Origin: Planctomycetota bacterium
GTDB taxonomy: Bacteria; Planctomycetota; Phycisphaerae; SM23-33
DNA length: 37,147 bases
Reading direction: 5' to 3'
Assembly (NCBI GenBank): GCA_024275995.1
Contig: JAJRYB010000012.1
Coordinates: 1-37,147 of the forward strand
In this document: piece by piece, positions 6,924 to 14,433 of the stretch
How the letters are laid out: each line of letters begins with the position of its first letter
How positions within the stretch are numbered: the stretch's first letter is position 1
Position numbers and translations under genes: made by a program
Notes under the pieces: model-generated
Seen by the model: the letters and a program-made list of their open reading frames with translations, nothing else
Told to the model about the DNA's origin: nothing
The model's database searches: none

Positions 6924-9079
6924 GACTGGTCTCCTTGCAGAAAGGCGGGTACCGCCGGCGACGTGGGTATCTTTACGGAAACTACCTTACCCAGTGAACT
7001 CGTTTGTCCATTCGCTATGGCCCGGACGGCAATCCTTATCGTGTTGGAGGGCGTCTGGGGGATCGGGAAAGTTACTTCCACGTCGTCGGCGCTTGGGGGT
7101 ACGTCCGATACGACGTAAATGGGTGTTTGAAGGTCAAGTATGCCGCTGCCGGAATCGCTGAATACTTCGAATCCCGCTGGCTGGGAATGACCAGCCGGTG
7201 TCTCGTAGGAGAACCCGACGCGAATGTGGGCGTCCGGAACAATTTCGGCGCTGGTGTCGAAAGGTCTCGCCAGGGGGGCGGGCAGCAGAGCGTCCTCAGT
7301 ATCTGTTTCCAGATGAATGACGACGTGCGTGTTCCGTTCTTCCACGCCCGCTGACGATACCTTTCTAAGCCCAAGGACGTTTCGCAAGCCCGATTCGAGC
7401 GGCAGGTGAAGCTCCATGCTTTCATCTTCTGGTTTCGCGTAGGCGACAGGATTGTTCCAGTCGATATCTTCGACACCGCCAGTACCGAGATAGAAATTGT
7501 ACCCGGCCAGCAGGAATGCAACGGTCATCAGCGGGCTTCCGGCGACGACGGACGTGTGGTCCACCTTCTCGACGGCTGCAAGGGCAGCCTCGGCGAAGGT
7601 AGCGCCGACCCGTAGCAGCTCGCAGAAGGCAGTCTTATCGAAACCCGTCGGCGACGAGTTGGCAAAGCCCGCGCCGGAGGCGTAACCGGCGGCCAGCAGG
7701 CCATACGTGACCCAGTCGCTCACGCTGCGGAGCGTCGCGGTATCGTTCTCGCCGTCGTCCACGACCGTCACACGGCTGCCTGAGGCGTCCAGGTCGGTTA
7801 TTCCCGTAACGCCCAGGACGAAAGCGGCGTTCGGCGTCAACATATCACCGCTTGCCGCCGTAGCGATCCGCAGCTTCTGGCAGTCCACGGACGCCCTGTA
7901 ATCCGCATCGTCGCTGTAGAGGATGTCGGTATCAGGCAAGGCGCTGAGGGTCTCGATCGTGGCTGCGCGGTCTATCAGCGCCTTGGCGTTTGCGAGCGTG
8001 TCGGCGTCGATCCGCGTCGCCAGCCAGAGATTTTCAGCGCGAATTTCGGAGGCGGTCTTTCGCGTCGTCGTTTGATAAAACGGGTTGGCCGTACCGGACG
8101 AGAACGCCGTCCCGAAGTGGTTCAATCTGCTCGTCGCAGAATGTAATTTCCCACTACTCGTGAAAAAGCCTGGGGTTCCATAGCCTATCAAAAAAGCGCA
8201 CGCGCGGGCCTCGATGACCGGTCGGCCATTCAAAAAACTCGTCAGATCGTTTTCGACCTGGCTCTGGAACGTCGCATAATCGGCCAGCGACTCGCTGCTC
8301 GAGGCGTTGGGCAGATAGCAGATGAGCGATCGCGGCGTTTGCAGCTCGGAAATGCAGTAGTCGGCGAATTCCCTTCCGTCGGAGCTGTCCGGCACCAGGA
8401 CGACAGTCCGTCTCGCCTCGACGTAATCGCCGTTCGGCTCGGGCGAGAACGGTTCCACGTCGGCAAGCGAGGTGCCGATCTTGATCTCGTCGAAGTCGCA
8501 GGTAAAGCCGTCGGAGACACCGGACGACGCGCCGATTCTGATGTACGAGGTGCCGTCCAGTGTATCGTAATTGTCCAGCCCGGAAACCGACCCCGCCGAC
8601 AGGCCGTCCACGAACAGCTCTCCCCGCCCGTCGTTTGCCGTCGGCGAGGACGCCCGCACGATATTGGCGACCACGTAGACCCACCGGCCCGTGTCGATCG
8701 CCTGCGAATATGACGTCGAATGATAGCTGCCGGCGTCGTCGCGCAGTTGCAGCCGGAGCTTTCCGTAGTTGGACAGTTTGATAAAGAAATCGTTCAGTGC
8801 GATGCGGCTGATGATAAAGAACATCTCCAACGGCGGCGCCACCGGGACCCGAAGCCAAAAGCCGACGTGGTAACCTTCACCCGGCGAGAGCGTGGCGACG
8901 TCGTTGCGCGTGACGTAGGCCCTGTCCGTGCCGACGACGGTTGTCCGCAGGCCGACGGCGCCGCGTTCGGGGAAGGCCGCATCGGTGGACTGGACGATCG
9001 TCGAGCTTCCGGCCTGGACGACCGCGTCCCACTCGCCGAATGCAGGAACCTCATTGTCGATGTAATGCAGGAGGCTCAT
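6920..9079 (-). CDS. Large tail or adhesion protein with LamG-like and TIGR03790-like regions
   Basis: A 719-residue protein. Residues about 15-215 look like a LamG/concanavalin-type jelly roll: phrases such as YHVGFWLRVPV, RWVYVVANIV, GELFVDGLSAG and FDEIKIG are typical of this sugar- or surface-binding fold. Residues about 225-530 resemble the TIGR03790 family seen in Planctomycetota and Myxococcota: a strand plus nucleotide-like start (RRTVVLVPDSS), FLIGYGTPGF, NPFYQ, LWLATRIDADTLANAKALID, and a closing VGATFAEAALAAVEK followed by VVAGSPLMTV. The last 180 residues are beta-rich. The gene lies among tail genes, so a receptor-binding or fibre role is likely. The start at 9079 has GAGG upstream. 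The TIGR03790 match is by eye and needs a profile search. Confidence 0.65.
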   Translation of the reverse strand: MSLLHYIDNEVPAFGEWDAVVQAGSSTIVQSTDAAFPERGAVGLRTTVVGTDRAYVTRNDVATLSPGEGYHVGFWLRVPVAPPLEMFFIISRIALNDFFIKLSNYGKLRLQLRDDAGSYHSTSYSQAIDTGRWVYVVANIVRASSPTANDGRGELFVDGLSAGSVSGLDNYDTLDGTSYIRIGASSGVSDGFTCDFDEIKIGTSLADVEPFSPEPNGDYVEARRTVVLVPDSSDGREFADYCISELQTPRSLICYLPNASSSESLADYATFQSQVENDLTSFLNGRPVIEARACAFLIGYGTPGFFTSSGKLHSATSRLNHFGTAFSSGTANPFYQTTTRKTASEIRAENLWLATRIDADTLANAKALIDRAATIETLSALPDTDILYSDDADYRASVDCQKLRIATAASGDMLTPNAAFVLGVTGITDLDASGSRVTVVDDGENDTATLRSVSDWVTYGLLAAGYASGAGFANSSPTGFDKTAFCELLRVGATFAEAALAAVEKVDHTSVVAGSPLMTVAFLLAGYNFYLGTGGVEDIDWNNPVAYAKPEDESMELHLPLESGLRNVLGLRKVSSAGVEERNTHVVIHLETDTEDALLPAPLARPFDTSAEIVPDAHIRVGFSYETPAGHSQPAGFEVFSDSGSGILDLQTPIYVVSDVPPSADDVEVTFPIPQTPSNTIRIAVRAIANGQTSSLGKVVSVKIPTSPAVPAFLQGDQS

Positions 9080-9087
9080 GCTTTTAC

Positions 9088-9200
9088 CTCATTCAACGCA
9101 GAGAACGCGGAGAGCGCAGAGTTTTTTGTTTGTGTTTCAGACATCGTCTAGGTTTTTCTCCGCGTGCTCTGCGATCTCTGCGTTGAAACTATTTTTTTGC
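9088..9200. repeat. Inverted pair of TTCAACGCAGAGA-type dispersed repeats
   Basis: TTCAACGCAGAGAACGCGGA begins near 9093 and its inverted relative ends in TCTCTGCGTTGAA near 9187. The two arms are about 30 bases each with some mismatches. When translated, this repeat yields the familiar FNAEIAEHAEK string, seen in many environmental bacterial genomes. It is therefore a dispersed host-type repeat lying between two phage tail genes. Confidence 0.65.
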
Positions 9201-9511
9201 AAAAAATCTTCGGCGATCTCGGCCAGGCGTTTCTCGTCGTCGCCTGGTTCGCCGTGGTTAAGCTGCACGCGGATGGTAGCCGGTAGTCGGGAGTCAGTAG
9301 TCAGTTCAAAAAACCGCGCTGCGTGCGTCGGGAAACGTCGGGTGCGTTCGAGCGTCGCGGCGACCGCAGTCTGTCTGTTTTTCCCGGCTACCGGCTCCGG
9401 GCTACTGACTACGAATCGCCGCCTCTCGTCCCTGGCGAACGGCTTTTTACCACGGAGATCACCGAGGTCACTGAGGTTCTGGTTTTGAAGTTGTGCTTTT
9501 GAACCATTCAT
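9137..9511 (-). CDS. Doubtful 124-residue ORF partly built from repeats
   Basis: An open frame of 124 codons between two tail genes. The middle part (PATIRVQLNHGEPGDDEKRL) looks protein-like, but the last 17 residues (FNAEIAEHAEKNLDDV) are encoded by a dispersed repeat and the ribosome binding site is weak (AGAGAAAAA). The frame also continues open upstream through another repeat. It may be a real small tail gene whose end was overrun by a repeat, or merely an open frame through repeat sequence. I lean slightly against coding. Confidence 0.3.
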   Translation of the reverse strand: MNGSKAQLQNQNLSDLGDLRGKKPFARDERRRFVVSSPEPVAGKNRQTAVAATLERTRRFPTHAARFFELTTDSRLPATIRVQLNHGEPGDDEKRLAEIAEDFLQKNSFNAEIAEHAEKNLDDV

Positions 9512-9552
9512 TTGTTTTTCTCTGTGCTCTCTGTGTCCTCTGTGGTTCAGGT
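9270..9552. repeat. Cluster of dispersed inverted repeats (GTAGTCGGGAG and CTCTGTG types)
   Basis: GGTAGTCGGGAGTCAGTAGT near 9281-9300 has an inverted relative, GGCTCCGGGCTACTGACTAC, near 9392-9411, framing an 80-base core. Further right, ACCACGGAGATCACCGAGG near 9450 faces CTCTGTGTCCTCTGTGGTT near 9530-9548. The same families recur at 28500-28590, 28805-28862 and 36243-36270. Confidence 0.6.
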
Positions 9553-10488
9553 TGTTATCGCCAGTGACTGCGAGTAGATACGCCCGTCGATCTCTGCCAT
9601 GACGTAGAGCGTCTTGGCTCCGCCGGCGTCGATGTTCATGGTCACCAGCCCGGTGGCGTCGGAGATAACCTCGTAATCGGCGTCGGCCTCGATCTCTCTC
9701 ATCTGTTCGCCGGTGGATACGGAGAAATCCGTCTGCGGGTCGGGCTCGGAGAAGTCCGCATCGGCGATCCACGTGCGGATCAGGAATCGCTCGGCGAGGT
9801 TGTTGCCTGCGGCGTCGGCGACCTGAATGTCCATCAAGCCCGTGCCGCCGCCATGATCCGATCCCGCGAAAACTATTTGTGGGATCATGTCCGCCAGGCC
9901 GCTTTCCAGCCCGGCAGCGGCGTGGACATGCAGGGCGTCGGCGTTGGATGTGTCGGTGAGCGTCTCGGCCTCTGCGCCGGTGATGTCGGTGGCGGCGAAA
10001 AACGCCCTTGCCTCGGCATCCGTAACGCCGTAGATGCACGTCCCGCGATAGTCGATCACGTCCCCGCCGTTTGCGACGATCCGCCCGTCGTACGTTCCGC
10101 CGGAGGCTAGGATCATCGCCAGTCGCAGGTGCGGCGTTGCCGACGGCACGGGGAAGCCGGTCGTGTTGACGGTGAGCGTGCCGGAGGCGGTCAGGTAGAT
10201 GTAGTTGGCAGCGTTGTTGGTCAGGGCGTTGCCTGTGGACGGGGCATACTCGATAAGCGTATCGCCGTTGAGGAACTTGCCCGCCCGCACGCCGAAGGTC
10301 AGGTCGCCGTCCTTGAAGACTCGCAGGTCCCCGGCCCGTCGGGCGACGTTCAGCAGCCGCTGGAGCATCTTATAAAAGCTCGTGTAGTAGGGCGATTCAC
10401 CGACGGTGAGGAAGGCGACTTCCTGCTCGGCGTCGGTCGTGCCGGAAAGGTTGTCAAGTTCCGTATCTGTTGGGTAAAGCTCTGTCAT
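9547..10488 (-). CDS. Phage tail fibre-like structural protein
   Basis: A 313-residue protein, beta-rich and full of Gly, Thr, Asp and Ala, with phrases typical of tail fibre shafts and decoration proteins (FGVRAGKFLNGDTLIEYAPS, ANYIYLTASGTLTVNTTGF, GGDVIDYRGT). No enzyme motif is seen. The start at 10488 is chosen over an ATG four codons upstream because GAGGT stands about 6 bases before it. It follows the 244-residue gene with a 10-base gap and is part of the tail module. Its C-terminal end reaches the edge of a repeat cluster. Confidence 0.65.
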   Translation of the reverse strand: MTELYPTDTELDNLSGTTDAEQEVAFLTVGESPYYTSFYKMLQRLLNVARRAGDLRVFKDGDLTFGVRAGKFLNGDTLIEYAPSTGNALTNNAANYIYLTASGTLTVNTTGFPVPSATPHLRLAMILASGGTYDGRIVANGGDVIDYRGTCIYGVTDAEARAFFAATDITGAEAETLTDTSNADALHVHAAAGLESGLADMIPQIVFAGSDHGGGTGLMDIQVADAAGNNLAERFLIRTWIADADFSEPDPQTDFSVSTGEQMREIEADADYEVISDATGLVTMNIDAGGAKTLYVMAEIDGRIYSQSLAITT

Positions 10489-10496
10489 GGTCGACC

Positions 10497-11231
10497 TCAC
10501 TCGATATGAAGGGTTAGCAATCCTGTCTGGGGCTCATAGTTGCTTACGTAAAATGCATCAGGTGGTAAAGGCGGCGGGGCGGAGCGTATGTTCTCCAATT
10601 GCGTTTCGACCTGTGTGCCGTCAGGTGTCGTCACGCGGAATACGATTCGGTGCATTCCCTCTTCCGGAAGTGGAATCGAGGTGGAGATCAAGTCCACCCC
10701 GAAGCCGAACATCCCGGCTCCGAAAGCGCCTTTACCGAGTCCCGGCGCAAGGAAGCCGTCGTATCCCAAAGCGCCCCTTCCGAAGACGTCCTGCCCCCAG
10801 GCGAAGCGAGGCAGAGATTCGGGCCAGGCTGGCATTGACGTAATGGGTTCGGCGTCAAGTTCACCCGTTGCGTGATCGTCGAAGACTTCAAGCCGCGAAC
10901 CCCTTGGATAGGACACTGATCGGAGGATCCATGAGCGGTAAACCCAGCCTGGCCGTCTGAGGGAAATCGGCAGATGATCGGACAGGTCTTCCGTTCGTTT
11001 TGCCGGGTCTACGGCCGTGATCGTCAATTCCGTCGGGCAGTCCGCTGCCTCGACCAGGAACGCTCTTTGATCTGTCGTATCGGTCCACGCGACAAGTGCG
11101 CCGTTGGCGTATAACTGGTGATACATGCCTGGGTTGTGTGACCGGAACGTCACGCACCACAGCCCCGGAACGTCCGGCAGCGGATACGCCAGAAGAGAGT
11201 CGATATTGTCTGTTATCAGGACATTTGTCAT
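10497..11231 (-). CDS. Phage tail protein, glycine-phenylalanine-rich middle
   Basis: A 244-residue protein with no recognised family. Residues about 1-110 are beta-rich with a fibronectin-like or Ig-like feel (LWCVTFRSHNPG, AFLVEAADCPTELTITAVD). Residues about 145-180 hold a Gly/Phe-rich segment with repeated FG.G units (VFGRGALGYDG, GAFGAGMFGFG). The C-terminus is beta-rich again. Its start overlaps the stop of the previous gene as ATGA (11228-11231), showing tight coupling. Tail-tip or fibre-associated role is inferred from context. Confidence 0.6.
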   Translation of the reverse strand: MTNVLITDNIDSLLAYPLPDVPGLWCVTFRSHNPGMYHQLYANGALVAWTDTTDQRAFLVEAADCPTELTITAVDPAKRTEDLSDHLPISLRRPGWVYRSWILRSVSYPRGSRLEVFDDHATGELDAEPITSMPAWPESLPRFAWGQDVFGRGALGYDGFLAPGLGKGAFGAGMFGFGVDLISTSIPLPEEGMHRIVFRVTTPDGTQVETQLENIRSAPPPLPPDAFYVSNYEPQTGLLTLHIE

Positions 11232-11593
11232 GGTAGTTGCCGATATTCGATCTCGTACTCACACCAGAAGCCGCGGGCCTTCCTGATGGGACTTGTCAGG
11301 CGGAAGCTTTCGATTAAGACTTTCTGGAATGTTTGTCCGTGGTTGTCCACCAGCCTGTGCGCGGCGCCGTCGATAAGCTCTTCGATCTGTGCTATCTGCG
11401 CGTAAAGCTCGCTTGCCGAATCAGCTTGCAGCCGACCTGTCTGCGTTACCCGCTGCGGACGCAACCCGAAGTCGAGGACGAGTTCACCGTCGATACCGGG
11501 GAAGCTGCGGCGCACGGTTTCTCTCGTTTGTCCGCCGGGAACGAGTTCGTTTGGTCCGGTTGAGAAAACGTCCTGTCCATCCAGCGTGGTCAT
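11228..11593 (-). CDS. Small phage tail protein, distal-tail-like
   Basis: A 121-residue protein with the pattern RSFPGIDGELVLDFGLRPQRVTQTGRL in its first half, which resembles the N-terminal strand set of distal tail and DNA-circulation-type phage proteins that speak of a rotated or zeroed frame; the second half ends in EYEIEYRQL, a terminal strand pair. It overlaps both neighbours by four bases (ATGA at each end), consistent with obligate coexpression. Family assignment is tentative and rests on motif feel and gene order after the tube-like gene. Confidence 0.5.
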   Translation of the reverse strand: MTTLDGQDVFSTGPNELVPGGQTRETVRRSFPGIDGELVLDFGLRPQRVTQTGRLQADSASELYAQIAQIEELIDGAAHRLVDNHGQTFQKVLIESFRLTSPIRKARGFWCEYEIEYRQLP

Positions 11594-11994
11594 TCCTGTA
11601 CCTCCGCGGCGAAGGGATCGATGGCGCCGCTTTGTGCTTCGGCGGCAAATTTCAGTTCCGCCGTGGCCATTCCGGACTGTTCGTAAGACAGTCGAACATC
11701 TGTGAGGACAGAGCCGACCAATGAAACGATTCTGGCCTGCTGCCCCTCGGCAGAGGCAATCGTGAACGAAAGTGTGGCGATATCGCCCAGTGTCAATGCC
11801 TCTGCGGCGGCTATGTCCCGAATGCGCACTTCCGCGGTCAGGATCGGTCGATCAAGCTGGATGCTGGTGGCGAACGAATCGCTGTCCGCCCCTGTCGCCA
11901 GGGCGCCGGCGTGTCGCGATAGGCGGATCGAAACCGGCAGCGGAAGGGCGGTTTGTCCGAAGGTAGCCGAGATGATTCTTGTATATCGTCCCAT
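11590..11994 (-). CDS. Tail tube-like protein
   Basis: A 134-residue beta-rich protein with helical content limited to short stretches (DIAAAEALTLGD). The ending, with VRLSYEQSGMATAELKFAAE, resembles the last strands of small phage tail tube and gpV/XkdM-like proteins. Its position after the connector and terminator-like genes fits a tail tube. The start at 11994 overlaps the previous stop by one base (TGATG). A short tube subunit with no tape-measure gene nearby is unusual. Confidence 0.45.
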   Translation of the reverse strand: MGRYTRIISATFGQTALPLPVSIRLSRHAGALATGADSDSFATSIQLDRPILTAEVRIRDIAAAEALTLGDIATLSFTIASAEGQQARIVSLVGSVLTDVRLSYEQSGMATAELKFAAEAQSGAIDPFAAEVQE

Positions 11995-12428
11995 CAGAGA
12001 CCTCCCTCAGATTCGAAGTGGCACCTGACGTGGAGCACGGCTTCGATTTCCGGGCGTCGGATGCTTGAATCCACTTCGCAACGGAGTATCTCACTTGCCC
12101 GTCCGAGAGGAAGGTCGCGGCAGCGTCCCCCGCGATACGGATCGTTCAATATCGCCCCGGCCAGTATCGAGCAGACGTCCATGACGCGGGCGACGCCCTG
12201 TCCCGCCGCCGAATGCCGCGCGTGAATTCGGATGCGAACGTTCAGGCGAACCCACGTGGTGGACGGTGAATCGTCACACTGAAATGCCTCCTGGCTTTCG
12301 AGATGAATGCATGCGCGCAAGCTGGCTGTGGAGTTTCCGGCGTCGCCGAGCACAACCAGCGAGAAGACGTCCGTCGATCTCGCCGTCGAGACGAGGTCCT
12401 GGAGTATTTCTGTGCCGATGGCGGTCAT
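11994..12428 (-). CDS. Tail terminator/completion-like protein
   Basis: A 144-residue protein whose arrangement resembles phage tail terminator or minor tail U-like proteins: an N-terminal helix (TEILQDLVSTA), strands (RLNVRIRIHAR), a helix (RVMDVCSILAGAIL), then closing strands (EIEAVLHVRCHFE). It lies directly after the connector gene, the usual site of head-completion and terminator genes, with a 3-base gap. The assignment is from fold pattern and gene order. Confidence 0.5.
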   Translation of the reverse strand: MTAIGTEILQDLVSTARSTDVFSLVVLGDAGNSTASLRACIHLESQEAFQCDDSPSTTWVRLNVRIRIHARHSAAGQGVARVMDVCSILAGAILNDPYRGGRCRDLPLGRASEILRCEVDSSIRRPEIEAVLHVRCHFESEGGL

Positions 12429-12431
12429 TGC

Positions 12432-13085
12432 TCAGACTCTCCTCAATCTCACGTTTCCCAGCGTGCGTGTTTGCTCGGGGACGCCGTCGCCGTCGAGATC
12501 CACTGCCATGCGGAGCTGGACCTGGAGCCGGCGAAATTGATTTGTGTAATATTCCGCCTTGATCCAGTTGGCGTCCCGGGCGGTCGCGTTTTCCGCGCGG
12601 GCAGTGAAAATCGCCGCCAGCGCGCCGTGCGCGATGACAGAGCGGAGCTGGCTCGAATCCACAAAGTCGGCCGAGTCTATTCCTGCCGATTCGGTTACCA
12701 TGCGAAGTCTCTCGGCGAGGTCCTGGTATTTCTGTCGTATCTGGGGAGCAAACGATAGGACGTGGAACTTCAGATCGCTACCGGTCGGCGGCGCCAGGGC
12801 TGTTCCAGCCGGGTCGTTACGCAGCAGGGAAATGGTCAGTGTGGTTGCTGAGTCCACGGCTACTATTTCCCAGGCGCCACCTTCGGAAGGGATGGTCGTG
12901 TACGTCGTGAGGACCATGCCCGGGACAATTTCGACGGCGGCGAAGTCGGCCGAAGCGGAGGTAAATGTCGTGCCGCTTATTGCCCCGTCGTCGCCGGCGA
13001 TGAGTCGCTGACTGGCCGGTCCTTCGTCCAGGAACACGCCTGGTTCGATTCCCAGCAGGTCTCTATCCGTGCACGGTATGCTCAT
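12432..13085 (-). CDS. Head-tail connector/adaptor-like protein
   Basis: A 217-residue protein placed right after the major capsid gene. Its first 100 residues are beta-rich (GAISGTTFTSASADFAAVEI, MVLTTYTTIPSEGGAWEIV) and its second half is helical (QKYQDLAERLRMVTE, SSQLRSVIAHGALAAIFTARA, WIKAEYYTNQFRRLQVQLRM), a helical bundle as in head-completion adaptors that bind under the portal. The ribosome binding site before 13085 is weak (AGAGATG). The 135-base gap upstream holds a large inverted repeat. Confidence 0.5.
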   Translation of the reverse strand: MSIPCTDRDLLGIEPGVFLDEGPASQRLIAGDDGAISGTTFTSASADFAAVEIVPGMVLTTYTTIPSEGGAWEIVAVDSATTLTISLLRNDPAGTALAPPTGSDLKFHVLSFAPQIRQKYQDLAERLRMVTESAGIDSADFVDSSQLRSVIAHGALAAIFTARAENATARDANWIKAEYYTNQFRRLQVQLRMAVDLDGDGVPEQTRTLGNVRLRRV

Positions 13086-13133
13086 CGTTCATCTCTACTT
13101 TCGTGTTCTGTGTCTGCCAGTTTGGTTGTGGGT

Positions 13134-13207
13134 CGCCGGGCCCGTTCCCCGAAAGCCGGCTATGGTCGCATTGTGGCGACCGGAGGAACGGGCCCGGCGC
13201 CCCAGGC
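13134..13207. terminator. Nested GC-rich inverted repeat after the capsid gene
   Basis: CGCCGGGCCCGTTCC (13134-13148) pairs exactly with GGAACGGGCCCGGCG (13185-13199). Inside lies GGTCGC...GCGACC, and just right is GGCGCC-CCA-GGCGCC (13193-13207). It follows the capsid stop in the direction of transcription. No T-run follows, so it is either a transcript-end stabiliser, a weak terminator or a palindromic repeat of the host. Confidence 0.45.
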
Positions 13208-13220
13208 GCCGGGGTTACGG

Positions 13221-14381
13221 TCAAGACACGTCCAGGCTGGTGATCATGCCGTGGGCGTTCTCGTTGCGAAGCTCCAGTGTGTACTCTCCGATGACTTCAC
13301 CGGCTTCATAGTCGCCGGTGGAAGCGAGCGGCTTGTAGTGGAAGCTGCGTCCCGAAAGCCCCAACACGTCCACTCGCGAGCTGTCCAGTAGAAGGACGGA
13401 ATTCGCCGGAACGGATCGGCAGAGAATGACACGGCAGATACCGAAGTCGCTCTCGTAGACGCTCACCAGGTCGCGGAATGACACGTCCTGCGGGCCGAAT
13501 GATCTGCTCGACGTGATGAAGCTGTTGATACGCCGCTTCTGGTAGCCGTTGACGGCGATCGTGTCGATGCGCGCCGAGGATTGCTCCCAGATAGTGCGGA
13601 GCGCCAGGTTCAGTTGTGCCTCGGTGAGGTCGCCGTCGGCAGGGAAGCCGTCGACGTTAGGCTGGAACACGTTCGTCGTCAGTGTCGGGATGACTCCCTT
13701 CATCGTTCGCCGGACGGTTTCGGAACCTTGCGGATTGGTGGCGGGGGAAGCGCCGTTGACGACGGTGCTCTCCAGGTCCCTGAGCAACTCTCGCAGGCGT
13801 TCCTGTTTCTGGTAGTCCAGTTCATCCGAAACGGCGACCTTCCGGACGGCGAGGTCGGACCCGCTGACGCGCACGGCGGCGGTGAAAATCTGAGTCCAGT
13901 TGCCTTTCCGGCTACGGGTGGAGAAACGCGCCGACGGGGCGCTGTCGCCTTCCAGCGCGGCGTTGCCCAGGATATGGAGCACCTGTCCGTCCACGAGGTC
14001 CTCGGGCGTCGTTCCACCGTAGCCGCGAACCACCGTAACGTTCCCCCCGCCGGTATCCACGGCGGATACCAGCATCAGTTCGCCGCTGCCGTCGGGACGG
14101 ACCTGGTCGCCAACGCGGAAACGATCCGCATTGTCAACGTCGAAAGTCGTGTCTGCCGACGGGTCCGTCCAGGTGCCATCGTTGATCGTGTCGGTGTTGG
14201 GTAGAAGCTCGTCTTCCAGCCATTCGTGATATGTGCTCGTCGCCATGCGGGGCGCGTCGCCCAGGTGGTCCAGCAGGGGCGTCTCATATGGAGAGACGAT
14301 ACTGACGATGTCAGAGACGTCCTCTGCGATTTCGGGCAGCTCAGCCCCGGATGCGTATGTGGCTTTTCCTGTAAATGACAT
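13221..14381 (-). CDS. Major capsid protein (SU10/DUF5309-like HK97 fold)
   Basis: A 386-residue protein that looks like the SU10-type major capsid family: the N-terminal region has the family's typical run (ELPEIAEDVSDIVSIVSPYE followed by TPLLDHLGDA), followed by a short beta section for the E-loop area, then the helical spine (LRELLRDLESTVVNGA) and the peripheral region with VNGYQKRRINSFI and FRDLVSVYESDFG. It would form the icosahedral shell. The ATG at 14381 has an ideal AAGGAGAT upstream, so it is preferred to an in-frame ATG further upstream at 14414. It lies immediately after the scaffold gene, the classic order. No separate head maturation protease gene is seen. A hairpin lies just before the ribosome binding site. 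Confidence 0.85.
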   Translation of the reverse strand: MSFTGKATYASGAELPEIAEDVSDIVSIVSPYETPLLDHLGDAPRMATSTYHEWLEDELLPNTDTINDGTWTDPSADTTFDVDNADRFRVGDQVRPDGSGELMLVSAVDTGGGNVTVVRGYGGTTPEDLVDGQVLHILGNAALEGDSAPSARFSTRSRKGNWTQIFTAAVRVSGSDLAVRKVAVSDELDYQKQERLRELLRDLESTVVNGASPATNPQGSETVRRTMKGVIPTLTTNVFQPNVDGFPADGDLTEAQLNLALRTIWEQSSARIDTIAVNGYQKRRINSFITSSRSFGPQDVSFRDLVSVYESDFGICRVILCRSVPANSVLLLDSSRVDVLGLSGRSFHYKPLASTGDYEAGEVIGEYTLELRNENAHGMITSLDVS

Positions 14382-14396
14382 TCTGATCTCCTTGCT

Positions 14397-14428
14397 GCGT
14401 AGTCGGGTCGGCAAAGACCCCGGCTACT
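14397..14428 (-). repeat. Hairpin between scaffold and capsid genes
   Basis: Read on the minus strand, GTAGCCGGGGTC pairs with GACCCGACTAC (one mismatch and one bulge) around a TTTGCC loop, a few bases before the capsid ribosome binding site. It could tune capsid translation or transcript ends, or be a copy of the host GTAGTCGGG-type repeat. Confidence 0.4.
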
Positions 14429-14433
14429 TCCGT

